Shown here: in pieces, positions 7,192 through 13,593 of the stretch
Layout of the letters: each line of letters starts with the position of its first letter
How positions within the stretch are numbered: position 1 is the stretch's first letter
Origin: Methylocystaceae bacterium
Lineage (GTDB): Bacteria; Pseudomonadota; Alphaproteobacteria; Rhizobiales; Beijerinckiaceae
Direction: 5' to 3'
Assembly (NCBI GenBank): GCA_003152255.1
Contig: PLZT01000744.1
Location: forward strand, 1 to 16,999
DNA length: 16,999 nucleotides
Notes under the pieces: generated by a model
The model's input: only the letters and a program-made list of their open reading frames with translations
Databases searched by the model: none
Told to the model about the DNA's origin: nothing
Made by a program: the position numbers and the translations under genes

Positions 7192-8490
7192 ATGAAAGCG
7201 CTTGCGTTAGTGCTGCTCGCGGGACTCATGGCCGCGCCGGCGCGCGCCGAGGACCAACCCGCCGCCGGCAATCCTCGGGCCGGTCAGGACCATGGCGACC
7301 ATATGGTCCACGCCGCCGCGCCGCCCGCCTGCGCGGAGGCGAAGCCGCGATGCGCGCAAACGGCGGAACCGACCTTCGCGAAGGACGGTCGTCTGTGGCT
7401 GGCTTTTTCGGTGGGCGACAAGGTTTACGTGGCGTCCTCGCGCGACGACGGCCAAAACTTCGATCCCGCCGTGGTCGCCGCGACCGCGACAGGCGGGGTG
7501 ATCGACGCCAATGGCGAAGCGCGTCCCAAAATCGTCGCCTTGGCGGACGGGACGCTGCTTGTCAGCTACACCGCGAGGCCGGAGAAGAGTTACAACGGGA
7601 CGATTTCGATCGCCCGGTCGACGGACGGCGGCAAGAGTTTTTCCGCCGCGCAACCACTGATCGACGGCGCGGGCCAGCGCTTCGATATTTTTCTCGCCTC
7701 GCCCAAGGGGCGTCTCTACGCGGCCTGGCTCGACAAACGCGACGCCGAGGAGGCCGGGAAAGCCGGGAAGGAGTTCGCGGGCAGCGGCGTCGCGGTCGGC
7801 TGGTCCGACGACGGCGGCAAAACTTTCGCGGGCAAGAAAATCCTGCTGGATCATTCCTGCGAATGCTGCCGCGTCTCCGCCGTCCTCGATCGCGACGGTC
7901 TGCCGGTGTTCGCCTGGCGCCATGTGTTCGGGACCAATTTGCGCGATCACTATGTCGCGAAGCTGTCGGCCGATGGCGCGGAACTTCTGGGCGGCAGGGT
8001 GAGCGAGGACGAGTGGGCGACTACCTGTCCGCATCATGGGCCGTCTCTCGCCATCGACTCCGCCGGAGCCTGGCACGTCGCGTGGTTCACCAATGGCAAG
8101 GCGCGGAAGGGTTTATTCTACGCCAGGAGCGTCGATGGCGGCAAAAGCTTCTCCGAACCGGCCAAGTTCGGGGACGACGAGCGCACGCCTTCCCACGCGG
8201 CCCTGCTTTTCGCGAAAGGCCATCTCTATCGCGTCTGGAAAGAATTCGACGGAACGACGACCAGCATCCTCGCGCAGATGTCGCGGGACGCCGGCAAGGC
8301 TTGGAGCGCTCCGCGCGTCATCGCGTCGACGACGGGCGCGTCGGACCATCCCATGCTTATCGAACACAAAGGCGCCGCTTATCTCTCGTGGTTGACCCAC
8401 GAACAGGGCTATCGCCTATTGCCTTTGCCACGCGAACAGGCCGCGGCGACGACGCGGGCGCAAGCCGCCGTCGCTTTGACGGGGAAGTGA
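7192..8490 (+). CDS. Periplasmic BNR/Asp-box beta-propeller (sialidase fold) with Cys and His clusters
   Basis: This 432-residue secreted protein has a signal peptide (about 1-19, APARA). A His/Met-rich segment follows (His34, His37, Met38, His40), then Cys47 and Cys54. At least five Asp-boxes (S-x-D-x-G-x-x-F/W) begin at residues 83, 143, 205, 313 and 364 and predict a six-bladed propeller. It would normally be annotated as an exo-alpha-sialidase, but I see no clear catalytic arginine triad or FRIP motif. It has instead a striking His221-Ser-Cys223-Glu-Cys225-Cys226 motif and Cys279-Pro-His-His282, which look like metal ligands. The ATG at 7192 has GGGAGA 7 bases upstream; the frame is open to 7114, but that extension lacks a signal. 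It is followed 7 bp later by a TlpA-like gene. A periplasmic copper-binding role is inferred. Confidence 0.8.
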   Translation: MKALALVLLAGLMAAPARAEDQPAAGNPRAGQDHGDHMVHAAAPPACAEAKPRCAQTAEPTFAKDGRLWLAFSVGDKVYVASSRDDGQNFDPAVVAATATGGVIDANGEARPKIVALADGTLLVSYTARPEKSYNGTISIARSTDGGKSFSAAQPLIDGAGQRFDIFLASPKGRLYAAWLDKRDAEEAGKAGKEFAGSGVAVGWSDDGGKTFAGKKILLDHSCECCRVSAVLDRDGLPVFAWRHVFGTNLRDHYVAKLSADGAELLGGRVSEDEWATTCPHHGPSLAIDSAGAWHVAWFTNGKARKGLFYARSVDGGKSFSEPAKFGDDERTPSHAALLFAKGHLYRVWKEFDGTTTSILAQMSRDAGKAWSAPRVIASTTGASDHPMLIEHKGAAYLSWLTHEQGYRLLPLPREQAAATTRAQAAVALTGK

Positions 8491-8497
8491 TCGGCTA

Positions 8498-8989
8498 ATG
8501 TTCGGAAAATATTTGCGTTTAGTCGCCGCCGCCGGCGCCCTTTTGGCGCTGGCGGGCGAGGCGGCTTCGGCGGTCGAGTTCAAACCTTACGGACGGGGCT
8601 CCTTCGCCGAACTGCGCAAGCAGCACGCCGGGCGTCTGCTCGTGGTGCATTTCTGGTCGGTGACTTGTCCGCCGTGTCTCGCGGAGTTGCCGGACTGGGC
8701 GAAAATCGCGAGCGAAAAAAAGTCTCTCGACATCGTTTTCGTGAACGCCGACCCCGACAATGACCGTCCGCGCGCGCAAAGCCGCATCGACAAGGCGGGG
8801 CTCTCCAACCTCGTTCAATACGGCTTCGCCGACGATTTCGTCGAAAGGCTCTATTTCGAGGCCGACAAGAGCTGGCGTGGCGAATTACCCTTTACCGCGC
8901 TGATCGGGGCCGATGGCTCTATCGTCACGGTGACCGGAGCGATCGACGATCCGCTGATCGCGGCTTGGCTGGCGCGGGCGGGGAAATGA
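8498..8989 (+). CDS. TlpA-like periplasmic thioredoxin-fold protein
   Basis: This is a 163-residue thiol-disulfide oxidoreductase. A signal peptide or anchor spans about 1-25 (GALLALAGEAASA). The thioredoxin fold follows, with active site Cys57-Pro-Pro-Cys60 in HFWSVTCPPCLAELPDW, and a cis-proline candidate at Pro131 (GELPFTALIGADG). TlpA/ResA-type proteins keep periplasmic cysteines reduced, often those of copper carriers such as ScoI or the CuA site. It starts 7 bp after the propeller gene, with GGGAAG at the end of that gene as a likely ribosome binding site, so the two are probably co-made. The obvious candidate substrate is the CxCC cluster of the propeller, or the two cysteines in the TonB domain. 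Substrate and direction of the reaction are inferred. Confidence 0.88.
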   Translation: MFGKYLRLVAAAGALLALAGEAASAVEFKPYGRGSFAELRKQHAGRLLVVHFWSVTCPPCLAELPDWAKIASEKKSLDIVFVNADPDNDRPRAQSRIDKAGLSNLVQYGFADDFVERLYFEADKSWRGELPFTALIGADGSIVTVTGAIDDPLIAAWLARAGK

Positions 8990-9005
8990 GCGCGGCGCCT
9001 TAAAG

Positions 9006-9035
9006 ACCGCTCGACAAGCCCGCTCGGGCGGTGTT
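9006..9035 (+). terminator. Possible weak terminator closing the copper operon
   Basis: ACCGCTCGA (9006-9014) pairs with TCGGGCGGT (9024-9032), with one G-T wobble and a 9-base loop, followed by GTTGTT in place of a clean T-run. It lies 17 bp after the TlpA-like stop and ahead of radA, where an operon end is expected. Confidence 0.4.
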
Positions 9036-9085
9036 GTTGAGGGGCGCCAGGCGCCTCTTCCGGACGCCTGTCCAACTGGACCGCC

Positions 9086-10477
9086 ATGGCCAAATCCCGC
9101 TCGACTTTCGTGTGCCAGAATTGCGGCGCCATCACCAACCGATGGCAGGGGCGTTGCGACTCCTGCCACGAATGGAACAGCATCGTCGAGGAAGACGCCG
9201 GGCCGCCCACGGCGATCCGCGCCCATCGCGGCCGCGCCTTCGCGCTCGAAGGACTGTCCGGCGAGGGCCATGCGGCGCCGCGCATCGTCACGGGCATAGC
9301 GGAATTCGACCGCGTGACGGGCGGCGGCTTCGTCCATGGCTCGGTGACGCTGCTCGGCGGCGAGCCGGGCATCGGCAAATCGACGCTCTTGATACAGGCC
9401 TGCGCGGCCTTGGCGCGGCGCGGCGCGCGCGTGATTTACATTTCGGGCGAGGAGGCGGTGGCGCAGGTGCGGCTGCGCGCGGCGCGGCTCGACCTCGCGG
9501 ACGCGTCCGTCGAACTCGCGAGCGCCACCCAGGTCGAGGATATTTTGGCCACCTGCTCGACGGGCAAGCGCGCGGCGCTGATCGTCATCGACTCGATCCA
9601 GACCATGCACACCGAAACCGTCGAGTCGTCTCCCGGCACGGTCACGCAAGTGCGGGCCAGCGCCCAGTCGCTATTGCGCCACGCCAAGCACAGCGGCTCC
9701 TCGATCATTCTGGTCGGGCATGTGACCAAGGACGGCCAGGTGGCCGGGCCGCGCGTCGTCGAGCACATGGTCGACGCGGTGCTGTCCTTCGAAGGGGACG
9801 GCGCGCACCATTTTCGGATGTTGCGCGCCTCGAAGAATCGTTTCGGCGCCACCGGAGAAATCGGCGTGTTCGAGATGACCGGGCTTGGCCTCGCCGAGGT
9901 CGCCAATCCATCTGCCTTGTTCCTGGCCGGGCGAGACGCCGCCGCTCCGGGCGCCGCCGTGCTCGCGGGGATGGAGGGGCAGCGTCCCATGCTGATCGAA
10001 ATTCAGGCGCTGGTCGCGCCGAGTTCGCTGGGCACGCCGCGTCGCGCGGTGGTCGGCTTCGATCAAAACCGCCTGGCCATGATTCTCGCGGTGCTCGAGG
10101 CGCATGGCGGCTTGAAGCTGGGCGCGCATGATGTCTACCTCAATGTCGCCGGAGGGATGCGCGCCGACGAGCCGGCGGCCGATCTCGCGGCCGCCGCCGC
10201 GCTCGTTTCGTCCCTGACCGGCGCGCCATTGCCGCCGCGCCAAGTTTATTTCGGCGAGATCGGGCTCTCCGGCGCGGTGCGTCCGGTTATTCACGCCGGC
10301 CTACGGCTCAAGGAATCCGGCAAGCTGGGTTTTTCCTCGGCCGTGCTGTCGCAACTGCAGCAGCTCAACGACGAGGACAAGAGCGCCGGCGTGACGCCGC
10401 GCCCGTTGAGCGATGTCGGCGCGCTGGTCGCTGAAATCGCGCGTTCCGCGGCGCGGCGTCGCGAGGGCCAACATTAA
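9086..10477 (+). CDS. radA: DNA repair protein RadA
   Basis: RadA is a RecA-like hexameric ATPase that drives branch migration at recombination intermediates. The 463-residue length is typical. A zinc finger is formed by Cys10, Cys13, Cys24 and Cys27. Walker A is GGEPGIGKST (91-100), Walker B is ALIVIDS (164-170), and the RadA-specific KNRFG motif is at 250-254. The C-terminal third is the Lon-protease-like domain (DVYLNVAGGMRADEPAADLA, then GEIGLSGAVRPV). The ATG at 9086 opens directly onto the zinc finger as in other RadA proteins, although no strong ribosome binding site is visible. It is a housekeeping gene with no evident tie to its neighbours. Confidence 0.97.
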   Translation: MAKSRSTFVCQNCGAITNRWQGRCDSCHEWNSIVEEDAGPPTAIRAHRGRAFALEGLSGEGHAAPRIVTGIAEFDRVTGGGFVHGSVTLLGGEPGIGKSTLLIQACAALARRGARVIYISGEEAVAQVRLRAARLDLADASVELASATQVEDILATCSTGKRAALIVIDSIQTMHTETVESSPGTVTQVRASAQSLLRHAKHSGSSIILVGHVTKDGQVAGPRVVEHMVDAVLSFEGDGAHHFRMLRASKNRFGATGEIGVFEMTGLGLAEVANPSALFLAGRDAAAPGAAVLAGMEGQRPMLIEIQALVAPSSLGTPRRAVVGFDQNRLAMILAVLEAHGGLKLGAHDVYLNVAGGMRADEPAADLAAAAALVSSLTGAPLPPRQVYFGEIGLSGAVRPVIHAGLRLKESGKLGFSSAVLSQLQQLNDEDKSAGVTPRPLSDVGALVAEIARSAARRREGQH

Positions 10478-10667
10478 CACTTTGCGTAAAATAGTTAATT
10501 CGCGGTTAACCCCGGCGACTTCTTCGCATGAAAGTATTGGAGCCCGAAACAACACGCCATTGAAGAAAATATTTTGTCGAGGGGGCTTTTCGAGAACGCG
10601 AATCAGCTTATGAATAGGGCTCGAACGACGATCAACGTCGGATCGTCGCGCGGTGCGGATTTGATCG

Positions 10668-11060
10668 ATGCCAGCCAGAACAATCGAATTTTCCACTTCC
10701 GAAATCGCGCGTTGGAGCGAGCCGCTAATCGCGGATTTCATCTACTCCGCCTACGAACACTGCCTTGGAGGTCGGACGCCGGCGTCGGAAGCGCTCGGAG
10801 GCCGCCACTGCCGTCTGTGGCGCAATCTGTTGAACGAGGAGCCGACCGTCGCCGTTTACCTGAGGCGGGAACTGCTCAAGGCCGCCGCCGTGGAAAGGCT
10901 CCCCATTTCGACGGTGGACGCCATCGACGCGGCCGTTCTCGACAGTCTGCTCGACGTGCTCATGCGCCCTGGACTGCGCTCGCGCGACTCGGCCCGCAAC
11001 GACGGCTTGTCGCTCGTCCACGCCGCTTCGACGCTCGGAGAAATCCGCAAGGTCGCGTGA
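10668..11060 (+). CDS. Conserved-looking protein of unknown function
   Basis: I do not recognise this 130-residue soluble protein. It has no signal peptide or membrane segment and is predicted largely helical. Features are a polar N-terminus (MPARTIEFSTSEIARW), a hydrophobic helix (LIADFIYSAYEHCLGG) and a Leu/Ala-rich helical C-terminal half (TVDAIDAAVLDSLLDVLM). The start at 10668 is the only sensible ATG, but its ribosome binding site is weak. The 190 bp upstream, after radA, contain AT-rich stretches (about 10480-10510) that could hold a promoter; nothing else is recognisable there. It ends 8 bp before the stop of the convergent rluA-like gene. Codon pattern and composition suggest a real gene rather than a chance frame. 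Confidence 0.6.
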   Translation: MPARTIEFSTSEIARWSEPLIADFIYSAYEHCLGGRTPASEALGGRHCRLWRNLLNEEPTVAVYLRRELLKAAAVERLPISTVDAIDAAVLDSLLDVLMRPGLRSRDSARNDGLSLVHAASTLGEIRKVA

Positions 11061-11068
11061 CCGGCAGC

Positions 11069-11758
11069 TTACGCCCCGCAGGCCGACATCGCCGCGATCA
11101 TATGCGGAGGCGCCGGCGCTTCCACCTCGACCGCCGGCTTTCCGTCCCGCATCGGAATGCACACGCCGCGCGCATGGAGATGCAGCGGCGGCGAGCCGGC
11201 CCTTAGGCCCGTCCCGTAGATCGGATCGCCCAATATAGGCCAGCCCATCGCCTGCATGTGCACGCGCAATTGATGCGTGCGGCCGGTGTGGGGCTTCAGC
11301 TCCAGCAGCGCTAATTCGCGGCGCTCGGCGTCGACGCCGCGCCCGAGGACGCGCCAGCTTGTTCGGGCGGGGAGCCCCAGCGGATCGACCCGCATCCACC
11401 AGCCCCGCGTCGCGTCGAGTCGGCCCAGCGCCAGGTCGATCTCGCCGCTCTCGTCCGCGGGCGCGCCCTCGACGACCGCCCAATAGGTCTTTTGAACCCG
11501 GCCGCCCTTGAACAGATTGCCGAGACGCTCCAGCGCCTTGCGATGCCGTCCGAGCACGAGACAGCCGGACGTGTCCTTGTCGAGCCGGTGGGCCAGCGCC
11601 GGCGCGCGGGGCAGCCCGAAGCGCAGTTGACCGAAACTATCCTCCAGATTGTCGCCGCCCTTCGGCCCGCGATGCACCGGCAGCCCGGCGGGCTTGTCGA
11701 TGACGAGCATCAGCCCGTCGCGGTGAAGTAATCTGGAGAAAAGATCGAGTTCGGCCAT
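11069..11758 (-). CDS. RluA-family RNA pseudouridine synthase
   Basis: The enzyme isomerises uridine to pseudouridine in rRNA or tRNA. The 229-residue protein is a short RluA-type enzyme without an S4 domain. The catalytic motif HRLDKDTSG is at 57-65 with Asp60 as the nucleophile. It is preceded by the motif I box (LVIDKPAGLPVH) and followed by the KTYWAVVEG and HTGRTHQLRVHMQAMGWPILGD motifs. I chose the ATG at 11758 (MAELDLFSRLL), which has GGAAA upstream; the frame remains open to 11878, but that part is Arg/Pro-rich and runs through a long palindrome. The target uridine cannot be told from sequence; RluA and TruC are the nearest models. Confidence 0.92.
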   Translation of the reverse strand: MAELDLFSRLLHRDGLMLVIDKPAGLPVHRGPKGGDNLEDSFGQLRFGLPRAPALAHRLDKDTSGCLVLGRHRKALERLGNLFKGGRVQKTYWAVVEGAPADESGEIDLALGRLDATRGWWMRVDPLGLPARTSWRVLGRGVDAERRELALLELKPHTGRTHQLRVHMQAMGWPILGDPIYGTGLRAGSPPLHLHARGVCIPMRDGKPAVEVEAPAPPHMIAAMSACGA

Positions 11759-11820
11759 CGTCGCCCGTTTCCGCCATCCGCCCGGCGGACGCCCGCGCCC
11801 AGAACTACGCGCCGCCGGGC

Positions 11821-11876
11821 GCTTGAGCAAGTTCCGCGAAAGTTGACGGATTTTCGCGGCTGGAACTTGCCCAAGC
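11821..11876. repeat. Long imperfect palindrome / hairpin
   Basis: GCTTGAGCAAGTTCC (11821-11835) and GGAACTTGCCCAAGC (11862-11876) are complementary at 14 of 15 positions, and the inner bases contain a further GCGAAA/TTTCGC pairing. It lies between two divergent genes, about 60 bp upstream of the chosen rluA-type start. It could be an operator, a structured 5' leader or a remnant terminal repeat. No T-run follows on the minus strand; on the plus strand it is followed only by ATTTT, four of them T. Confidence 0.6.
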
Positions 11877-12008
11877 ATTTTAACTTCGCGTTAAAGCTTG
11901 AAACATCAAATTTATTGACGATTTTTTAACCTAATCTGTTGGGGCGGCGTTCAGCTAACGCAAGTTATTTTAAATTGTATCGATGTCGCCGTAACAGGAC
12001 GCTTTCAC

Positions 12009-13004
12009 ATGGACCCCTGCCGCCAGGACAAAAACGACGCCGAAGGCGCGGGACCGGCGAACCAAAACGCCGGGCCGAACGACGCCACCATCGTCGGCCC
12101 CCACGAACTGATCCGCATGCCGCGCCGCGACGCCGCCGGCCGCCGCGAGCCGAACCCGCCGCGCGATGCTCGCGCGGATGGCGCGCCGCCGCTGGTCGAC
12201 ATGACCTGCGAGAGACTCTATCGCCAATATGGGATGCCGCGCTCGCGCTCCGCGTCGCGCCGGCCGTCCCGCCCATGGAGATGGATCATTGGCGCGGCCG
12301 CGGGCGGGGCCTCGATCGCCGCCGCGATCACTCTCGTCTGGGCGGTCGGAACGGCGAGGTTGGACGACGGCGCGACCAGCCAGCGCGCCTTGGCCGACGC
12401 CGTTGGCGCGTTGCAGCACAAGGTCGCCACGCTCGAATCCTCCGTGGCCAAAAAGCCCGCCGACAAGGCCGCCGCCGTCAGCGCCGCGCAGCTTCGCGCC
12501 GCCATCGGGCAGCTCGAAGCGCGGCTCGACGCCGGCGCGGGCAAGACTTCGACCAAGTTGACGCAATTCGCCTCGCAGCTCGAAAAACTCGACGCGCAGA
12601 GCGCGCGCGAGAGCGCCGCCAAGCTCTCGGAAATCACCGAACGGCTCGACCGGCTTCATCATCAGATCGCCACGATCTCCATGGAGACGACCGGCTCGAT
12701 CCCAAAGCCCGCGCCGGCCGCCGCACCGCTGCTCCCGTTTCACACGACCGCCGCCGTCTCGCCGCCAAGGGAGATACGGGCCAAGGAAACGCAGGCCCAC
12801 CGCGCGGAGACGCCGCGCCCGCTCGACAATTGGGTTTTGCGCGGCGTCCACGACGGAACGGCGCTGGTCGAGGGAGCGCAAGGCCTGCGCGAGGTCGCGC
12901 CCGGCAGCGTCCTGCCCGGCGCGGGTCGCGTCAAATCGATCGAACGGCATGGCGCCAACTGGGTCGTGATCACCACGGCGGGAGTCATCGACCCCGAGGA
13001 TTAG
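12009..13004 (+). CDS. Single-pass membrane coiled-coil protein of unknown function
   Basis: This 331-residue protein has a disordered, charged N-terminal region in the cytoplasm (1-85) and one membrane helix (about 91-113, WIIGAAAGGASIAAAITLVW). A long Ala/Lys/Glu-rich region predicted to be coiled-coil follows (about 120-230), then a Pro-rich linker and a compact C-terminal domain (about 275-328: NWVLRGVHDGTALVEG, then REVAPGSVLPGAGRVKSIE). That last domain resembles a short conserved tail I associate with uncharacterised rhizobial membrane proteins. It looks like a small beta domain in the periplasm. No enzymatic motif is visible. The ATG at 12009 is 250 bp from the divergent rluA start; AACAGGACG lies just upstream. 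A role in envelope structure or scaffolding is only a guess. Confidence 0.72.
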   Translation: MDPCRQDKNDAEGAGPANQNAGPNDATIVGPHELIRMPRRDAAGRREPNPPRDARADGAPPLVDMTCERLYRQYGMPRSRSASRRPSRPWRWIIGAAAGGASIAAAITLVWAVGTARLDDGATSQRALADAVGALQHKVATLESSVAKKPADKAAAVSAAQLRAAIGQLEARLDAGAGKTSTKLTQFASQLEKLDAQSARESAAKLSEITERLDRLHHQIATISMETTGSIPKPAPAAAPLLPFHTTAAVSPPREIRAKETQAHRAETPRPLDNWVLRGVHDGTALVEGAQGLREVAPGSVLPGAGRVKSIERHGANWVVITTAGVIDPED

Positions 13005-13013
13005 GACGCGTGC

Positions 13014-13039
13014 AAAATCGCGCATGGGACGCGCATTTT
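13014..13039 (+). terminator. Weak hairpin after the coiled-coil gene
   Basis: AAAAT (13014-13018) and GCGC (13020-13023) pair with GCGC (13031-13034) and ATTTT (13035-13039), with a single bulged C and a 7-base loop. The stem is short, so this is only a possible terminator, 10 bp after the gene stop. From here to about 13272 I see no gene or other recognisable element. Confidence 0.3.
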
Positions 13040-13272
13040 CGCGCATGGAGGCGCGTGGGGACGCAAGAGAGGCCGGCGCCTCGGGAGAGGCCGGCGGGGC
13101 GCCCTCGTCTCATCAATAACGAGCGATACGCGCTTGCGGCGCCGCCGTGAAAAATGGACAGGCTCCGCGCCAAAAAGGCCAAGCTCCAGACGCCGCTCAA
13201 CGACCCTCGATCCTTACAGAAGCGATCCGGCTAAATTTGGGCGCGCGGGGATCATGCTTGCCGTAATCCGCC

Positions 13273-13306
13273 TTGTATAGGGTAGGGGCCTATGTTATAT
13301 AACGGC
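13273..13306 (+). promoter_or_regulatory. Candidate dmeRF promoter with G-tract operator
   Basis: A possible -35 TTGTAT (13273-13278) and -10 TATATA (13296-13301) are 17 bases apart. Between and across them lies ATAGG-GTAGGGG-CCTAT (13277-13293), an inverted repeat round a G-tract, and then the perfect palindrome GTTATATAAC (13294-13303). RcnR/CsoR-class repressors bind AT-rich inverted repeats flanking G-tracts within promoters, so autorepression by DmeR relieved by Ni or Co is likely. The -10 ends only 5 bases before the ATG at 13307, which raises leaderless transcription. Confidence 0.6.
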
Positions 13307-13585
13307 ATGACACATACTGTTCGCGATAAACAAAAGCTGTTGGCGCGCGTGCGCCGTATCCGAGGGCAAGTCGAAGCCATCGAACGGGCGCTCGACGGCG
13401 AAGCCGGCTGCGAACAAGTCATGCATCTCATCGCCGGCGTGCGAGGGGCCACGGCCGGTCTGATGGCCGAGGTCGTCGAGGATCATGTTCGCACCCATCT
13501 GGTCGACGCCGAGAAGCATCCAAACGCTCTAAACGCCGAAGCCGCGGAACAACTCCTCGAAGTTGTCCGCACCTACCTGAAATGA
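13307..13585 (+). CDS. dmeR: DmeR, Ni/Co-responsive repressor of the RcnR/CsoR family
   Basis: This all-helical DNA-binding repressor of 92 residues falls off its operator when it binds metal. From the ATG at 13307 it reads MTHTVRDKQKLLARVRRIRG, closely matching E. coli RcnR, and places His3, Cys35, His60 and His64 at the exact positions of the RcnR Ni/Co ligands. These ligands argue against a copper CsoR, which uses a Cys-His-Cys set, and against a formaldehyde sensor FrmR. The upstream ATG at 13292 would add five residues and displace the N-terminal His that RcnR-type proteins use as a ligand, so 13307 is preferred. It lies 8 bp ahead of dmeF, as in the Rhizobium leguminosarum dmeRF operon, and presumably controls it. 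Confidence 0.93.
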   Translation: MTHTVRDKQKLLARVRRIRGQVEAIERALDGEAGCEQVMHLIAGVRGATAGLMAEVVEDHVRTHLVDAEKHPNALNAEAAEQLLEVVRTYLK

Positions 13586-13593
13586 GGGCCGCG

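Noticed and set aside
7192..8490. True exo-alpha-sialidase
   Set aside because: Only the Asp-box propeller supports it. There is no clear arginine triad or FRIP motif, and the context is metal uptake.
7152..8498. A 448-residue open frame overlapping the propeller gene in another frame
   Set aside because: It is Arg-rich and low in hydrophobic structure, has no ribosome binding site, and is a GC-bias shadow of the real frame, which has a signal peptide and Asp-boxes.
9031..10131. A 366-residue frame overlapping radA
   Set aside because: RadA in the neighbouring frame shows zinc finger, Walker A and KNRFG motifs; this frame is Arg-rich noise.
11970..13046. A 358-residue minus-strand frame opposite the coiled-coil gene
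   Set aside because: Its composition is Arg/Gly-rich shadow sequence; the plus strand has a membrane helix and an ordered tail domain.
13307..13585. Copper sensor CsoR or formaldehyde sensor FrmR
   Set aside because: His3, Cys35, His60 and His64 are the Ni/Co ligand set of RcnR, and the partner gene is dmeF.
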